A stretch of 64,000 bases of DNA, from positions 186,001-250,000 of the forward strand of contig JADJXA010000004.1 in assembly GCA_016716065.1 (NCBI GenBank), given 5' to 3'. The position numbers and the translations under genes are program-made. The stretch's first letter is position 1. Every line of letters begins with the position of its first letter. The notes beneath the pieces were generated by a model. The model had not been told where the DNA came from and did no database searches. It saw nothing but the letters and a program-made list of their open reading frames with translations. Source of the stretch: Candidatus Leptovillus gracilis (GTDB lineage Bacteria; Chloroflexota; Anaerolineae; Promineifilales; Promineifilaceae). Of the stretch, positions 8,218 to 16,965 are shown piece by piece.

Positions 8218-10312
8218 GCTTGCTGTGCAGCATGGTCCAGAGGAAGCTGTACACGTCGGCGGCTTCTTCGATGAGTTTGCCGGTGGGTTTGCCCAGGCCG
8301 TGCCCGGCTTTGGTCTCCACACGCAGCAGCAGCGGATTATTGCCGGCATCGGCGGCTTGTAGGGTGGCGGTGAACTTTTCGGCGTGCAGCGGCACCACGC
8401 GGTCGTCGGTTTCGGCGGTGGTGATCAGCGTGGGCGGATAGCTGACACCGTCCTGGACGTTGTGCAGCGGCGAGTAAGCCATCATAAAGCGAAAATGTTC
8501 CGGGTTCTCCTCGGCGTTGCCGTATTCGCTGGTCCAGTAACGGCCGGCGGTGAATTTGTGGTAGCGCAGCATGTCTATGACGGGTACACCGCAGTGGACC
8601 GCGCCGTACAAATCCGGGCGCTGCAAGAGGCAGGCGGCTACCAGCAGGCCGCCGTTGCTGCGCCCTTCGATAGCCAGTTTGTCCGGGTGCGTGTAACCAT
8701 TGGCGATAAGCCATTCGGCGGCGGCGATGAAGTCGTCGAAGACGTTTTGTTTGTTGCCCAACATGCCCGCCTGATGCCACGCTTCGCCGTATTCTGTGCC
8801 ACCACGCAGGTTGGCCTGGGCGTAGACGCCGCCCTGTTCCAGCCAGGCCAGCCGGGTGGGGGCAAACAACGGCGGCAGGCTGAGGTTGAAGCCGCCGTAG
8901 CCATAGAGCAAGGTGGGATTGTTCCCATCAAGCGGCAGCCCCTTTTTGTGGGTGAGGAACATGGGCACGCGGGTTCCGTCTTTGGATGGATAGAAGACCT
9001 GGGTGGTCTCGTAGGCGTCGCTGTCGAAGGTGACCTGGGGTTGATGCCAGGCGGCCAGCTCTTGCGTGGCAAAATCGTAGCGGAAGACGGTGGGTGGGTA
9101 TAGGAAGGATTGGAAGACAAAGTAGAGGGTGTTGTGGTGGCGTCTGCCGGTGAGCAGGGCGACGGAGCCAATAGCAGGCAGGGTGATGTCGCCCTGCGGC
9201 GCGCCATCCAGGGTGTGGCGGCTGAGGCGGTGGTGGGCGTGGTGCAGGTAATCTATGATCAATTCGTCGTGGACGACGACGGCCGTTTCCACCACATCTT
9301 CACCTTCTGGCACAATCTCGCGCCAGTTGGCCCGGTCGGGTTGGGACACATCTATGGCGATGATACGGCCGTTGGGCGCATCTAAATCGGTGACAAAATA
9401 GAAAACGGGGCCGTCATTGGTCAGAAAGTCGTATTTGGCCTCCTTCTCGTCAATCAGGCGCACAAAATCAGCACTGGCGGACAGGTCGCGACCTGCGGAC
9501 AGGTCGCAGTAATAGAAGCGGTTGCGCGGGTCGGTGCCATCCCAGGCGGTGAGGAGCAGGTAACGGCCGTCGTCTGTGAGCTGCGCCATAAAACCCAGCT
9601 CCGGCGCGTCGGGGCGAGCGTAGACCAGTACATCGTCGGTTTGCGGCGCGCCCAGGCGGTGGAAGTAAACACGTTGATGGGTGCTGGGCGGCGCGTCGGG
9701 CAGTTCGCCGGGAGCGGGGTAGCGGGCGTAGAAAAAGCCGGAATTGTCCGGCAGCCAGGCGGCGTTGGTGAATTTGCACCATTGGATGTGGTCGCCGGTG
9801 TCTTGCCCGGTTTCCGTGTCGCGGACGCGGATGTCTTGCCAGTCGCTGCCGCTGATGGAGAGGGAGTAGGCCAGGTAACGGCCGTCTTCGGTGTATGATT
9901 GGTTGATCAGGGCGATGGTCCCGTCCTGGCTGAGGGTGTTGGGGTCTAGCAGGGGGGTGGGACGGCCGTCTGGCCCATCTTGCCGATAAAGGACAGCCTG
10001 GTTTTGCAGGCCATCGTTGCGCTGGAAGAAGAGGCGGCCGGCGTGTACTTCGGGTGGGGACACTTTCGGGTAATCCCATAGAGCGGTGAGCCGTTGTTGC
10101 CAGACGGCGCGCAGGGGCAGTTCGTCTATGAAGCCGCGTGTCAGCTCGTTCTGGGCGGCGACAAACGCCTGGGTATCGGCGGCGTGGGGGTCTTCCAGCC
10201 AGCGGTAAGGGTCGGCAACGGCCGTGCCGTGAAACTGCTCCACCACAGCATCGCGGCGAGTGGGTGGATAACTAAATTTGCGAGCAGATGTGGATGTTGT
10301 CATGGTTCTCAA
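8210..10312 (-). CDS. Prolyl oligopeptidase (S9A serine peptidase)
   Basis: Cleaves short peptides after proline; cytoplasmic, since no signal peptide is seen. The 700 residues match the family: an N-terminal segment DPYRWLEDPHAADTQAF, a seven-bladed propeller, and a C-terminal alpha/beta-hydrolase domain. The nucleophile is Ser552 in GRSNGGLL, the acid lies in ETDDRVVPLHAEKF, and the histidine in KAGHGLGKP. The sequence GGFNLSLPPLF and the YTHPDKLAIEGRSNGG block are typical of the family. It begins with ATG after AGGCTTGAG. The last codons lie inside an interspersed repeat. It is transcribed away from the pucC-like gene across a 431-bp divergent promoter region. Confidence 0.93.
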   Translation of the reverse strand: MRTMTTSTSARKFSYPPTRRDAVVEQFHGTAVADPYRWLEDPHAADTQAFVAAQNELTRGFIDELPLRAVWQQRLTALWDYPKVSPPEVHAGRLFFQRNDGLQNQAVLYRQDGPDGRPTPLLDPNTLSQDGTIALINQSYTEDGRYLAYSLSISGSDWQDIRVRDTETGQDTGDHIQWCKFTNAAWLPDNSGFFYARYPAPGELPDAPPSTHQRVYFHRLGAPQTDDVLVYARPDAPELGFMAQLTDDGRYLLLTAWDGTDPRNRFYYCDLSAGRDLSASADFVRLIDEKEAKYDFLTNDGPVFYFVTDLDAPNGRIIAIDVSQPDRANWREIVPEGEDVVETAVVVHDELIIDYLHHAHHRLSRHTLDGAPQGDITLPAIGSVALLTGRRHHNTLYFVFQSFLYPPTVFRYDFATQELAAWHQPQVTFDSDAYETTQVFYPSKDGTRVPMFLTHKKGLPLDGNNPTLLYGYGGFNLSLPPLFAPTRLAWLEQGGVYAQANLRGGTEYGEAWHQAGMLGNKQNVFDDFIAAAEWLIANGYTHPDKLAIEGRSNGGLLVAACLLQRPDLYGAVHCGVPVIDMLRYHKFTAGRYWTSEYGNAEENPEHFRFMMAYSPLHNVQDGVSYPPTLITTAETDDRVVPLHAEKFTATLQAADAGNNPLLLRVETKAGHGLGKPTGKLIEEAADVYSFLWTMLHSKQP

Positions 10313-10743
10313 GCCTCCTTTTTGTCAGGCGCCAATCTTAACTGTTGTTCAAGATTTATAAAAGCAATTCCTGGCACGGTTCATCTTCTGATTGATGAAC
10401 GACGGAAGTGGCGTATTTATGTTAACTCATCTTCTTCTCATAAATCCACCCATTATCGCGCGCCAATTGTCATTAAAAAAGCATGACATGTGACACATGA
10501 TTTTGGCCTAATATTTTCCAAATAACCTCAATTAGCGCCCTCTTGCCAGTTCAGACGCCTGCCCAATGATCGCCTATCGGCTTGTTTCGGCCGTTTTCAG
10601 GGGTAAATATAGACAAGATTAGATTTTTATTACATATTGTTAAAGTTTAGAGAATCGTTATAATTTTCTGAGAATTTCCTGAGTTTAAATTTGGCAGATG
10701 CTGGTTATTGGCGCTGCCCCATGATTCAAAAGGAGAGGACAAA
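10313..10743. promoter_or_regulatory. Divergent promoter region between peptidase and pucC-like gene
   Basis: An AT-rich 431-bp region. On the plus strand TTGTTA (10637-10642) and TATAAT (10659-10664), separated by 16 bp, form a good housekeeping-type promoter about 80 bp before the pucC-like start. Further upstream, CATGTGACACATG (10487-10499) is a perfect 13-bp palindrome and a candidate operator. No reading frame in the gap looks real. Confidence 0.6.
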
Positions 10744-12129
10744 ATGAGGATTGTTTCGGTAGTTTTGAACGGAGTCAAGGTGGTTATTAAGACTTTGCGT
10801 CTGTCTTTACCCAAGTTAGGGGTTGGCTGGATGTTTGCCTTATTAACCATCAACCTCAATCGTATCGCCATCGTTGAATTAGGAATCACGGCCGTTGTTA
10901 TCACGGCAATGTTGGCGCTGCATTATTTTCTCTCGCCATTTCAGGTCATTTCTGGCCGCATCGCCGACCGCCATCCCATCGCCGGATTCAAACGGTCCCC
11001 TTATTTGTTAGCCAGCAGTGTGGTCGCCAGTTCGGTCTTTATATTTTTGCCGACGATTGTGATCAACATGGGGGCAGGTGAAGTTTGGGCGTACCTGGCC
11101 GGTCTGTTGGCCTTTGTCATTTATGGCATCGCCATTGCCGTCATGGGCGATTCGCATCATTCATTGATTGCTGAAGTAACTGACAGCCGTACTCGTGGCG
11201 CTGTCATCTCTGTAGTCTGGACGTTTACCATTATCAGCACCATTTTTGCGGCCATCATCATGAACATCGTCATGCCGGAATTTTCGCCGGAAGCGATGCA
11301 GCGGCTGTATAACCTGTCGCCGGTGATTGTGATTGGCTTCACTTTCCTCGGTGTTGTTGGCATGGAGAAGCGGATGAATGCCGAAGAGCAGCAGGCGTCA
11401 ATCGCGCGCGCGAAGGCCGTTGCGCCCGAAGGCAACCCGGTTAGCGTGGCCGTCGAAGTGCTGCGGCGCAACAAACAGGCGCGGGGCTTCTTCTTGTTTG
11501 TTTTCATTTCGATTTTGGCGATTTTCTTGCAAGACAATATATTGGAAGTGTTTGGTGCCGAAGTGTTTAACATGCCTTTGACCGAAACGACCCGATTCCA
11601 GCCAACGTGGGGCGGTGGCGTTTTGTTGGGCATGGTAATCATGGGGGCGTTGAGCGCGATTTTCTCGGTTAGCAAGCGCACCATAGTGATTGTGGGCTGT
11701 GTTGGCACGGCGCTGGGTATGTTGACGCTGGCGACGGCCGCCTTGACCCATCAGGTAGCCATGGTCCTGCCGGCGTTGGTGGTGATGGGTCTCTTCACCG
11801 GCTTTTTCAACGTGGGTGCGCTTTCGATGATGATGGATATGACCATTGATGGCGCGACTGGCCTGTACATGGGGTTGTGGGGCACGGCGCAGGCTTTTGG
11901 CAACGGAACCGCTTCTTTTGGCGGCGCTTTGCACACCGGTCTGATTGAAACCGGCTTGTTGGCCCCGAACGTCGCTTATTTTACCATTTTTGGAATGGAA
12001 GCTGTGGGCATGACGGTCGCCGCGATTATCGTGTGGCGTCTGAGCGTGACCCGTTTCCGCAGCCAACACGCCGCGACGTTGACCCGCGCCGACGCTCTCC
12101 GGGCGATGGAATCGGGCGCGGCGGCTTAG
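10744..12129 (+). CDS. PucC-family (bacteriochlorophyll delivery) MFS membrane protein 1
   Basis: A 461-residue membrane protein with about twelve hydrophobic helices of the PucC/LhaA branch of the major facilitator family. PucC/LhaA proteins assist light-harvesting complex assembly and are thought to handle bacteriochlorophyll. Diagnostic stretches are SLPKLGVGWMFALLTINLNR at the N-terminus, ALHYFLSPFQVISGRIADR after helix 2, and YGIAIAVMGDSHHSLIAEV. The start at 10744 follows AAGGAGAGG with good spacing; an upstream in-frame ATG lacks a site. It is followed after 7 bp by a methyltransferase gene, so they are probably cotranscribed. A second paralogue lies at 32724. No antenna genes are immediately beside this copy. 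Confidence 0.88.
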   Translation: MRIVSVVLNGVKVVIKTLRLSLPKLGVGWMFALLTINLNRIAIVELGITAVVITAMLALHYFLSPFQVISGRIADRHPIAGFKRSPYLLASSVVASSVFIFLPTIVINMGAGEVWAYLAGLLAFVIYGIAIAVMGDSHHSLIAEVTDSRTRGAVISVVWTFTIISTIFAAIIMNIVMPEFSPEAMQRLYNLSPVIVIGFTFLGVVGMEKRMNAEEQQASIARAKAVAPEGNPVSVAVEVLRRNKQARGFFLFVFISILAIFLQDNILEVFGAEVFNMPLTETTRFQPTWGGGVLLGMVIMGALSAIFSVSKRTIVIVGCVGTALGMLTLATAALTHQVAMVLPALVVMGLFTGFFNVGALSMMMDMTIDGATGLYMGLWGTAQAFGNGTASFGGALHTGLIETGLLAPNVAYFTIFGMEAVGMTVAAIIVWRLSVTRFRSQHAATLTRADALRAMESGAAA

Positions 12130-12136
12130 GCAAACG

Positions 12137-12931
12137 ATGCGCTTCGACTTTTCGTTTGACCAACGTGTCGCCCGGCAGTATGAAGCACAGCGCGCGCATC
12201 CAGCCGAAGTTTCGCAAAGCATTGGCCAGGCCATTGCCAGGGAAGCGGGAGTGGGTGCGCGCGTGTTGGAGATTGGCATTGGGACGGGACGCATTGCCCG
12301 GCCGGTAGTGGCCGCCGGCTGCCGGGTGGTGGGTTTTGATGTGTCGGCGAATATGCTGCGCGAGGTGTTGGGGGACGAACGGCCGTTTCCCCCCCACGCG
12401 CTATCTCTTTTACAAGCTGATATGCACGACATGCCATTTGGCGCTGACTCGTTTGATGCGGTGATGGCCGTTCATGTACTGCATCTGGCCCGGAACTGGC
12501 AGCAGGTGGTGCATGAAATTGCCCGTGTGCTGCGCCGCGATGGCGCGTTTATTCAGGGAGACGATTGGATTGATCCGCAGTCTGTGGTTGGCCGGCTGCG
12601 CGACGAGCTGCGTAGACTCGGTATTGCGTTGTCTCCCAATATGATGCCACCGGCGGCCGGCGTATCCAAGCAGCAAGTTCTGGCCGATTTAGGCGGCGTG
12701 GCAGCCAGCGAGGTTATCGCCGCGGAGTGGGTCACGTGGATCAGCCCGGCGGAAAGGCTGCAAGCCATCGAGAATAAGATGGACGCCGAAAGCTGGTTCC
12801 TTCCCGAAGACATCTTTAATACGTTATTGCCGCAATTGCGCCTGTTTGCGGCCGAAAACTGGCCGGATTTGGCCGTAAAACAGGCTGTTACGCGCCGATT
12901 CATCTTAAAAATCACACGTGGTAGCTGGTAG
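12137..12931 (+). CDS. Class I SAM-dependent methyltransferase
   Basis: A 264-residue soluble enzyme with Rossmann motif I VLEIGIGTGRIARPV near residue 40, motif II VVGFDVSANML, and the post-motif ALSLLQADMHDMPFGADSFD. The fold and length fit a small-molecule or quinone-type methyltransferase. It is not an obvious BchM. It starts 7 bp after the pucC-like stop, suggesting one operon and perhaps a pigment- or quinone-related role. The substrate cannot be read from the sequence. Confidence 0.82.
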   Translation: MRFDFSFDQRVARQYEAQRAHPAEVSQSIGQAIAREAGVGARVLEIGIGTGRIARPVVAAGCRVVGFDVSANMLREVLGDERPFPPHALSLLQADMHDMPFGADSFDAVMAVHVLHLARNWQQVVHEIARVLRRDGAFIQGDDWIDPQSVVGRLRDELRRLGIALSPNMMPPAAGVSKQQVLADLGGVAASEVIAAEWVTWISPAERLQAIENKMDAESWFLPEDIFNTLLPQLRLFAAENWPDLAVKQAVTRRFILKITRGSW

Positions 12932-12933
12932 TA

Positions 12934-13031
12934 GCCGTAAACCGAGGTCCGTATGCCGTTTTCCGTTGGCGTTCTAACAGACGGGGCGTCTTACGGATTA
13001 CCGAATACGGAACACCGAATACGGGTAGTAG
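12934..13031. repeat. Interspersed CCGTATGCCG/CGGATTACCG repeat
   Basis: Arms such as GTCCGTATGCCGTTTTCCGT and ACGGATTACCGAATACGG face each other across a short centre containing CAGACGGGGCGTCT. Related in sequence and layout to the elements at 8104, 14233, 54013 and 63569. It fills the gap between the methyltransferase and flavoprotein genes. Confidence 0.6.
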
Positions 13032-13037
13032 TCGTTT

Positions 13038-14231
13038 ATGACAGAGACCCGTCGCTGCAAAATTGTCATTGTTGGCGGCGGCCCGGCCGGCCTGGCAACG
13101 GCGCTGCATCTGGCGCAGTTGTCACCGGCATTGGCCGCAGAGACCATCATCATAGAAGCCGCCGAACACCCCCGCCACAAATTATGTGGCGGGGGTATTA
13201 CGTTTCATGGGGAAGAGCAGCTAACACGGTTGGGATTGGCGGTAGATGTGCCAACGTTTACGGTGGAGCATTTGATTTTTCGTCTGGGGGCGCAGGCGTT
13301 TACCATTTCTGCAGCCCAGGCGATGCAGGTGATTCAGCGGCATGAGTTTGACGCGGCGTTGGCCCGGGCGGTGGTGGATCGCGGGCTGGAACTGCATCTT
13401 AATGAGCGGCTGTTGGATTTGCAGGTGGCCGCTGATGGCGTGAGGTTGACGACAAACCGGAGCAGCTATGAGACGGCCGTTGTGGTGGCGGCTGATGGCG
13501 CAAATAGCATGGTGCGGCGTAAATTGCGCCTGTTTACCTCTGTGGGCGTGGCGCGGCTGCTGCGGGTGCTGACGCCGATTGACCCGCAAACGACGACAGC
13601 CTGGCAGACAAAAACGGCCGTCTTCGATTTCTCGTGTATCATGGGTGGTATTCAAGGCTATGTGTGGGATTTTCCGTGTCTGCTGAATGGATCGGCTTAC
13701 ATGAACCGGGGTATCTTCGACAGCCGGATCGCGCCTGCGGCTGCTCAGGGGCGCGGCCATCTGAAAGAGACATTTGTCACGGGTTTACAGGCGCGCCAGA
13801 TCAACCTGGAACAATCGCCGCTGGAGGGGCATCCCGTGCGGTGGTTTGACGCCAGCGCGGAATTTTCGCGGCCACGGGTGCTGTTTGTGGGGGATGCCGC
13901 CGGGGTGGACCCGTTGTTTGCCGAAGGGATTTCTTATGGCATAGAGTATGGGGAAGTGGCGGCTGCGGCCATGCAAAATGCCTTTGCCACCGGTGACTAC
14001 GCCTTCACCGATTATCGGCGGCGTCTTCTGGCGCATCCCTTGGGGAAAATGTTGCAGCGGCGCGCCCTGGTTGCCAGACTGCTGTACACACATCGTTGGC
14101 CCCGATTGTGGACTTTGTTTTGGCGCATGGCGGCGGTTTCACCAACGGCCGTGCAGCAGGCGATAGGCTCCTCATTGGCCCTTTTGCCACCCAAAACCAA
14201 CAGCCGGAGGCGGCCAGGGACCAGAGATTAG
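13038..14231 (+). CDS. Geranylgeranyl-reductase-family flavoprotein
   Basis: FAD-dependent oxidoreductase of the geranylgeranyl reductase / BchP superfamily, 397 residues. The N-terminal dinucleotide fold carries IVGGGPAGLATALHL, followed by the family-typical cysteine motif KLCGGGITF (about residue 55). The second FAD motif is VLFVGDAAGVDPLFAEGISY near residue 285. A genuine bchP lies at 23689, so this paralogue may reduce another isoprenoid, such as a quinone, carotenoid or lipid chain. Its position behind a pucC-like gene suggests a link to the photosynthetic membrane, but that is inference. The last dozen codons (SRRRPGTRD) run into a repeat, so the C-terminus may have been altered by repeat insertion. 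Confidence 0.82.
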   Translation: MTETRRCKIVIVGGGPAGLATALHLAQLSPALAAETIIIEAAEHPRHKLCGGGITFHGEEQLTRLGLAVDVPTFTVEHLIFRLGAQAFTISAAQAMQVIQRHEFDAALARAVVDRGLELHLNERLLDLQVAADGVRLTTNRSSYETAVVVAADGANSMVRRKLRLFTSVGVARLLRVLTPIDPQTTTAWQTKTAVFDFSCIMGGIQGYVWDFPCLLNGSAYMNRGIFDSRIAPAAAQGRGHLKETFVTGLQARQINLEQSPLEGHPVRWFDASAEFSRPRVLFVGDAAGVDPLFAEGISYGIEYGEVAAAAMQNAFATGDYAFTDYRRRLLAHPLGKMLQRRALVARLLYTHRWPRLWTLFWRMAAVSPTAVQQAIGSSLALLPPKTNSRRRPGTRD

Positions 14232-14232
14232 C

Positions 14233-14322
14233 AGTATTCAGTTTTCACTATTCAGTGCGCGGTTTCCAGAGGCAGCGCCGACTGAAAACTGGTCACGGAA
14301 CACGGGATACGGGTACTACTTT
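14233..14322. repeat. Degenerate interspersed repeat between convergent genes
   Basis: Contains CAGTATTCAGTTTTCACTATTCAGT on the left and GGAACACGGGATACGGGTACT on the right, with a centre TTTCCAGAGGCAGCGCCGACTG. The centre resembles TTTTCCAGAGGTAGCGCCCTAC of the 63569 element, which supports common origin. Confidence 0.55.
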
Positions 14323-14354
14323 CTAGCTTAAGGAACCGTGTTTAAAAACGCTCG

Positions 14355-14633
14355 CTATTCCCTTTCAGCTTCTTCTTTCTTGCGGCGGAGCTTAAACTGG
14401 GGCGGTTTCATCTGAAAATCAAACTCCTCCCCCCGTTCCGTCATATATTGCTTCATCCGCCGTCCGACCCACAAGAGCAGCAGCCCCCAGATGGCCCAGG
14501 TAGCGGCCAGACCGGCCAACACCAAAGGCGCAATGGATGTGATTTGTACGGCCGCCAAGATCAAAAAAACGCCGGCTACGAGAATTAAAAGCCAGCCAAG
14601 ACGTTGGGAAATTTTCAAAAAGGATTGCATCAT
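14355..14633 (-). CDS. Small membrane protein of unknown function (92 aa)
   Basis: Two predicted membrane helices (about residues 12-32 and 38-57) followed by a charged C-terminal tail ending KLRRKKEEAERE. I do not recognise a family. It is the last gene of a minus-strand set, 21 bp after the 89-residue membrane protein, and is probably cotranscribed with it and with the HAD phosphatase gene. Confidence 0.6.
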   Translation of the reverse strand: MMQSFLKISQRLGWLLILVAGVFLILAAVQITSIAPLVLAGLAATWAIWGLLLLWVGRRMKQYMTERGEEFDFQMKPPQFKLRRKKEEAERE

Positions 14634-14654
14634 AGCCTCCGATGGGGCAAAAGA

Positions 14655-14924
14655 CTATAGTTGAGATTCTGCGGGCAGATTGCCGACGGCGATCAGCAGA
14701 CCGGGTAGGTCTTCGCCAGCGGGCTGAACGCTGCTGAGATGCAAAGCTGCGCGGTGGGCCAGGAAAAAGAAGCAAAGGCTGCCCAACAGCCATGCGGCTG
14801 CCAATCCGAGCAAAACGTCTGAGGGAATACGAGCGGAGCCAAAAACAGCCCATACACCCATAACAAGGGCTTTCAGACCAAGGGCAATGGCGAATAAGCG
14901 TAATCGTTTGGGAACGGCCGTCAT
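14655..14924 (-). CDS. Small membrane protein of unknown function (89 aa)
   Basis: Two predicted membrane helices (about residues 8-28 and 35-56) and a short polar tail. Its start codon overlaps the stop of the HAD phosphatase gene by 4 bp (ATGA arrangement), so translation is likely coupled. It loosely resembles small two-helix subunits such as AtpI, but no diagnostic motif is present. Function is unknown. Confidence 0.6.
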   Translation of the reverse strand: MTAVPKRLRLFAIALGLKALVMGVWAVFGSARIPSDVLLGLAAAWLLGSLCFFFLAHRAALHLSSVQPAGEDLPGLLIAVGNLPAESQL

Positions 14925-15622
14925 GACGATAAACAGAGCGCTTCCAATTGCTCCAGCGAGAAGTAAGCCAGACTACGGGCCACTAACTGCGCCCCAGCAA
15001 AATTCTTGCCGAACGTATAATCGTTATACATCACCGCGCAAGGAATTCCGGCCCGTTTGGCCGCCTCAAATCCCTCTTCAGAATCCTCAATAACTAGCGT
15101 TTCTGCCAGTGATGTGCCCATCTCGGCCAGACAACGCCGGTATAAAGGCGACTCAGGCGCCGTTTTGGGTCCGCTTTCTTTGCCCAAAATGGGATTCAAA
15201 CGGCCGTAAATATCCGGTAAATGGCGGGACAGAAGGGCATTGACTTGCGCCTCATAAGACATGGAAACGACGGCTAGCCGAACCCCACGTTCCAGCGCCT
15301 GCCTCATAATATCTACCACGCCATCCCGCAAGGGCAAATCAGGCAAATACTTTTCGATGTAGAATTTCTTCTTGAGGGTGATGAGCTGGTCTACAATCCC
15401 ATCCAACTGCTTGTCAGATAGATTGGGGTCCCACGCCTGAAGCGACTTGCGCATCCTTAAAGCATTACCGGCAATAGGCTGCATGGCTTTAAATTCTTCC
15501 CACGACCATTTGATAGGATAACCAAGCGTGGCAAAAGCCTCATTGCAGGCTGGTAAATGTCCACGATGCTCTGTGTTGGCAATGGTGCCATCCACATCAA
15601 AAATCAGAGCCTTTAATTTCAT
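14921..15622 (-). CDS. HAD-family phosphatase, CbbY-like
   Basis: Hydrolase of the haloacid dehalogenase superfamily, 233 residues. Motif I is DVDGTIANTEHRGHLPA with the nucleophile and acid aspartates at residues 9 and 11. Motif II is VSMSYE, the lysine lies in LGKESGPKTAPESPLY, and motif IV is VIEDSEEGFEAA. The EHRGHLPACNEAF cap start is typical of the CbbY/beta-phosphoglucomutase group. CbbY proteins remove sugar phosphates that inhibit Rubisco, but no Rubisco gene is in the window, so the substrate is open. First gene of a three-gene minus-strand set with two small membrane proteins. Confidence 0.85.
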   Translation of the reverse strand: MKLKALIFDVDGTIANTEHRGHLPACNEAFATLGYPIKWSWEEFKAMQPIAGNALRMRKSLQAWDPNLSDKQLDGIVDQLITLKKKFYIEKYLPDLPLRDGVVDIMRQALERGVRLAVVSMSYEAQVNALLSRHLPDIYGRLNPILGKESGPKTAPESPLYRRCLAEMGTSLAETLVIEDSEEGFEAAKRAGIPCAVMYNDYTFGKNFAGAQLVARSLAYFSLEQLEALCLSS

Positions 15623-15755
15623 TGAGTTACTCTTTTTCAGTCAGGCGCTTTTTGTTGCTTAGAATTTTGTGACGGCTGCTCCCGTTTTTGTGCCATGTGT
15701 GATGCGTCACCCGAATAAAGATGAAAGGCAGCGCATCACGTCAATCCCCCTAATT

Positions 15756-16709
15756 TTAGCCTACAGTGCTATTTTGAAGCAATTCGATTTGCCGCATAAT
15801 TTGCGACGCCTCCGTAGCCCGATGACGATTTGTTTGCAGCAAAACCAACTTCCGACCATTTAAAACACTTTTGCCGTAGAGATGAAAGTCTTCCTCGCTG
15901 CTGCTGAGGCCAATGACAAACCCCAAGAGAATGCCAAACAAAGCCCCCATGAGCATGCCGATCAAGGTAATAAGCGCCCAGGTTCCCGCAATCGTCGTAG
16001 CGCCAATGGGCTGCAAGCCAACTATCAGAAACAAGCCTGCGCCGCTGGCTGTACCGAGCAGGCTGCCCCAAATCGCCCCGCCCACTGCGCCCGAAATCAT
16101 GGTTTCGTCGAGCGATTTGGATTGGCCGGCCTGCAGGTCAACAATATGTTGAAAGTCCACGGCTTCTATCGAATTTTCTGAAAAACCTGCTTCCACCAAT
16201 GCCAGAGAGGCTTTGGTAGCGTCCTGGTCGCTGTCGAACAACCGTACCACAAGACGTTCGTCGGGCCGCCCGCACAACCGTTCAATCTGTTCATTGGCAG
16301 CCTGAATGGCCTCCAATTGATTTTGAATGAGCGCCGCTGCCTTATCGGGAAGCTGTTTTGTTAAAGCATGTTTATATGCTGCAAGAACGGTTTTCTCGCC
16401 AACAAGCGCTTCTTTCAAAACCATATTCTCGACGTTTTGCGGCCCGATGATTAATGCAGCGACGATATCAATGCGGCCGCGATGGATGATGCCGCGAATG
16501 TTTCGTTTTTCATTCACTTCTCCACCAGTTTGTTCGATGATGGCTTTTAAGTCCAATGCAAATTGGCGGCGCTGTTGGGCATATGTTTTGAGTAAGACTT
16601 TGAGGCCACGGTTATCAACATTCTTGGCAACAGTTTTAAAACCCCGTTCCCCAGCCCGGCACAATTTGTACAAATTATTCAACGTTTTTACTGCTTGCTC
16701 ATTGGACAT
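15756..16709 (-). CDS. DUF2383-type four-helix protein with glycine-rich membrane domain
   Basis: A 317-residue protein in two parts. Residues 1-150 are a ferritin-like four-helix bundle of the DUF2383 type (TLNNLYKLCRAGERGFKTVA, then YAQQRRQFALDL). Residues 155-317 resemble general-stress proteins with a glycine-rich double membrane hairpin (AVGGAIWGSLLGTASGAG and GMLMGALFGILLGFVIGL). The start at MSNEQ is chosen because AGGAGATG lies 8 bp upstream; a longer frame exists without a site. A good promoter (TTGACA, 18 bp, TACAAT) lies about 110 bp upstream. The role is unknown, probably envelope or oxidative stress. It lies behind the cobalamin regulator gene but has its own promoter. Confidence 0.75.
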   Translation of the reverse strand: MSNEQAVKTLNNLYKLCRAGERGFKTVAKNVDNRGLKVLLKTYAQQRRQFALDLKAIIEQTGGEVNEKRNIRGIIHRGRIDIVAALIIGPQNVENMVLKEALVGEKTVLAAYKHALTKQLPDKAAALIQNQLEAIQAANEQIERLCGRPDERLVVRLFDSDQDATKASLALVEAGFSENSIEAVDFQHIVDLQAGQSKSLDETMISGAVGGAIWGSLLGTASGAGLFLIVGLQPIGATTIAGTWALITLIGMLMGALFGILLGFVIGLSSSEEDFHLYGKSVLNGRKLVLLQTNRHRATEASQIMRQIELLQNSTVG

Positions 16710-16812
16710 GTCCCATCTCCTCTCATTTTCGATTTCAGAAGTATTTCGGTTTGGGGGGTAATGCTTGTTGTACGTGGCTGTCACATGGATAAACTCAGTG
16801 GCATATTACGCT

Positions 16813-16842
16813 ATTGTAATAGTTGTGTTAACATATTGTCAA
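16813..16842 (-). promoter_or_regulatory. Promoter of the DUF2383 gene
   Basis: On the minus strand TTGACA (16837-16842) and TACAAT (16813-16818) are separated by 18 bp, a near-consensus housekeeping promoter. It directs transcription into the DUF2383 gene and shows that this gene can be expressed separately from the upstream regulator. Confidence 0.7.
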
Positions 16843-16965
16843 GCGATGAGACGCCGTGACACAGGAACAATTCAATGTGGCTTTCCGCAAAGCAAGAGCA
16901 GATATAAGGGGGTGACGTGTTGGAAGAAAGGGGATGAAATGGGGGAACGGCCGTGTTTAATAGAT

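Noticed and set aside
10708..10743. Upstream in-frame ATG for the first PucC-like gene
   Set aside because: The ATG at 10744 has a good ribosome-binding site (AAGGAGAGG) and fits the family's N-terminus; the extension MALPHDSKGEDK includes that site itself.
12137..12931. Assignment of the methyltransferase as BchM
   Set aside because: It has the general SAM fold but not the specific stretches of Mg-protoporphyrin methyltransferase, so only a class-level call is made.
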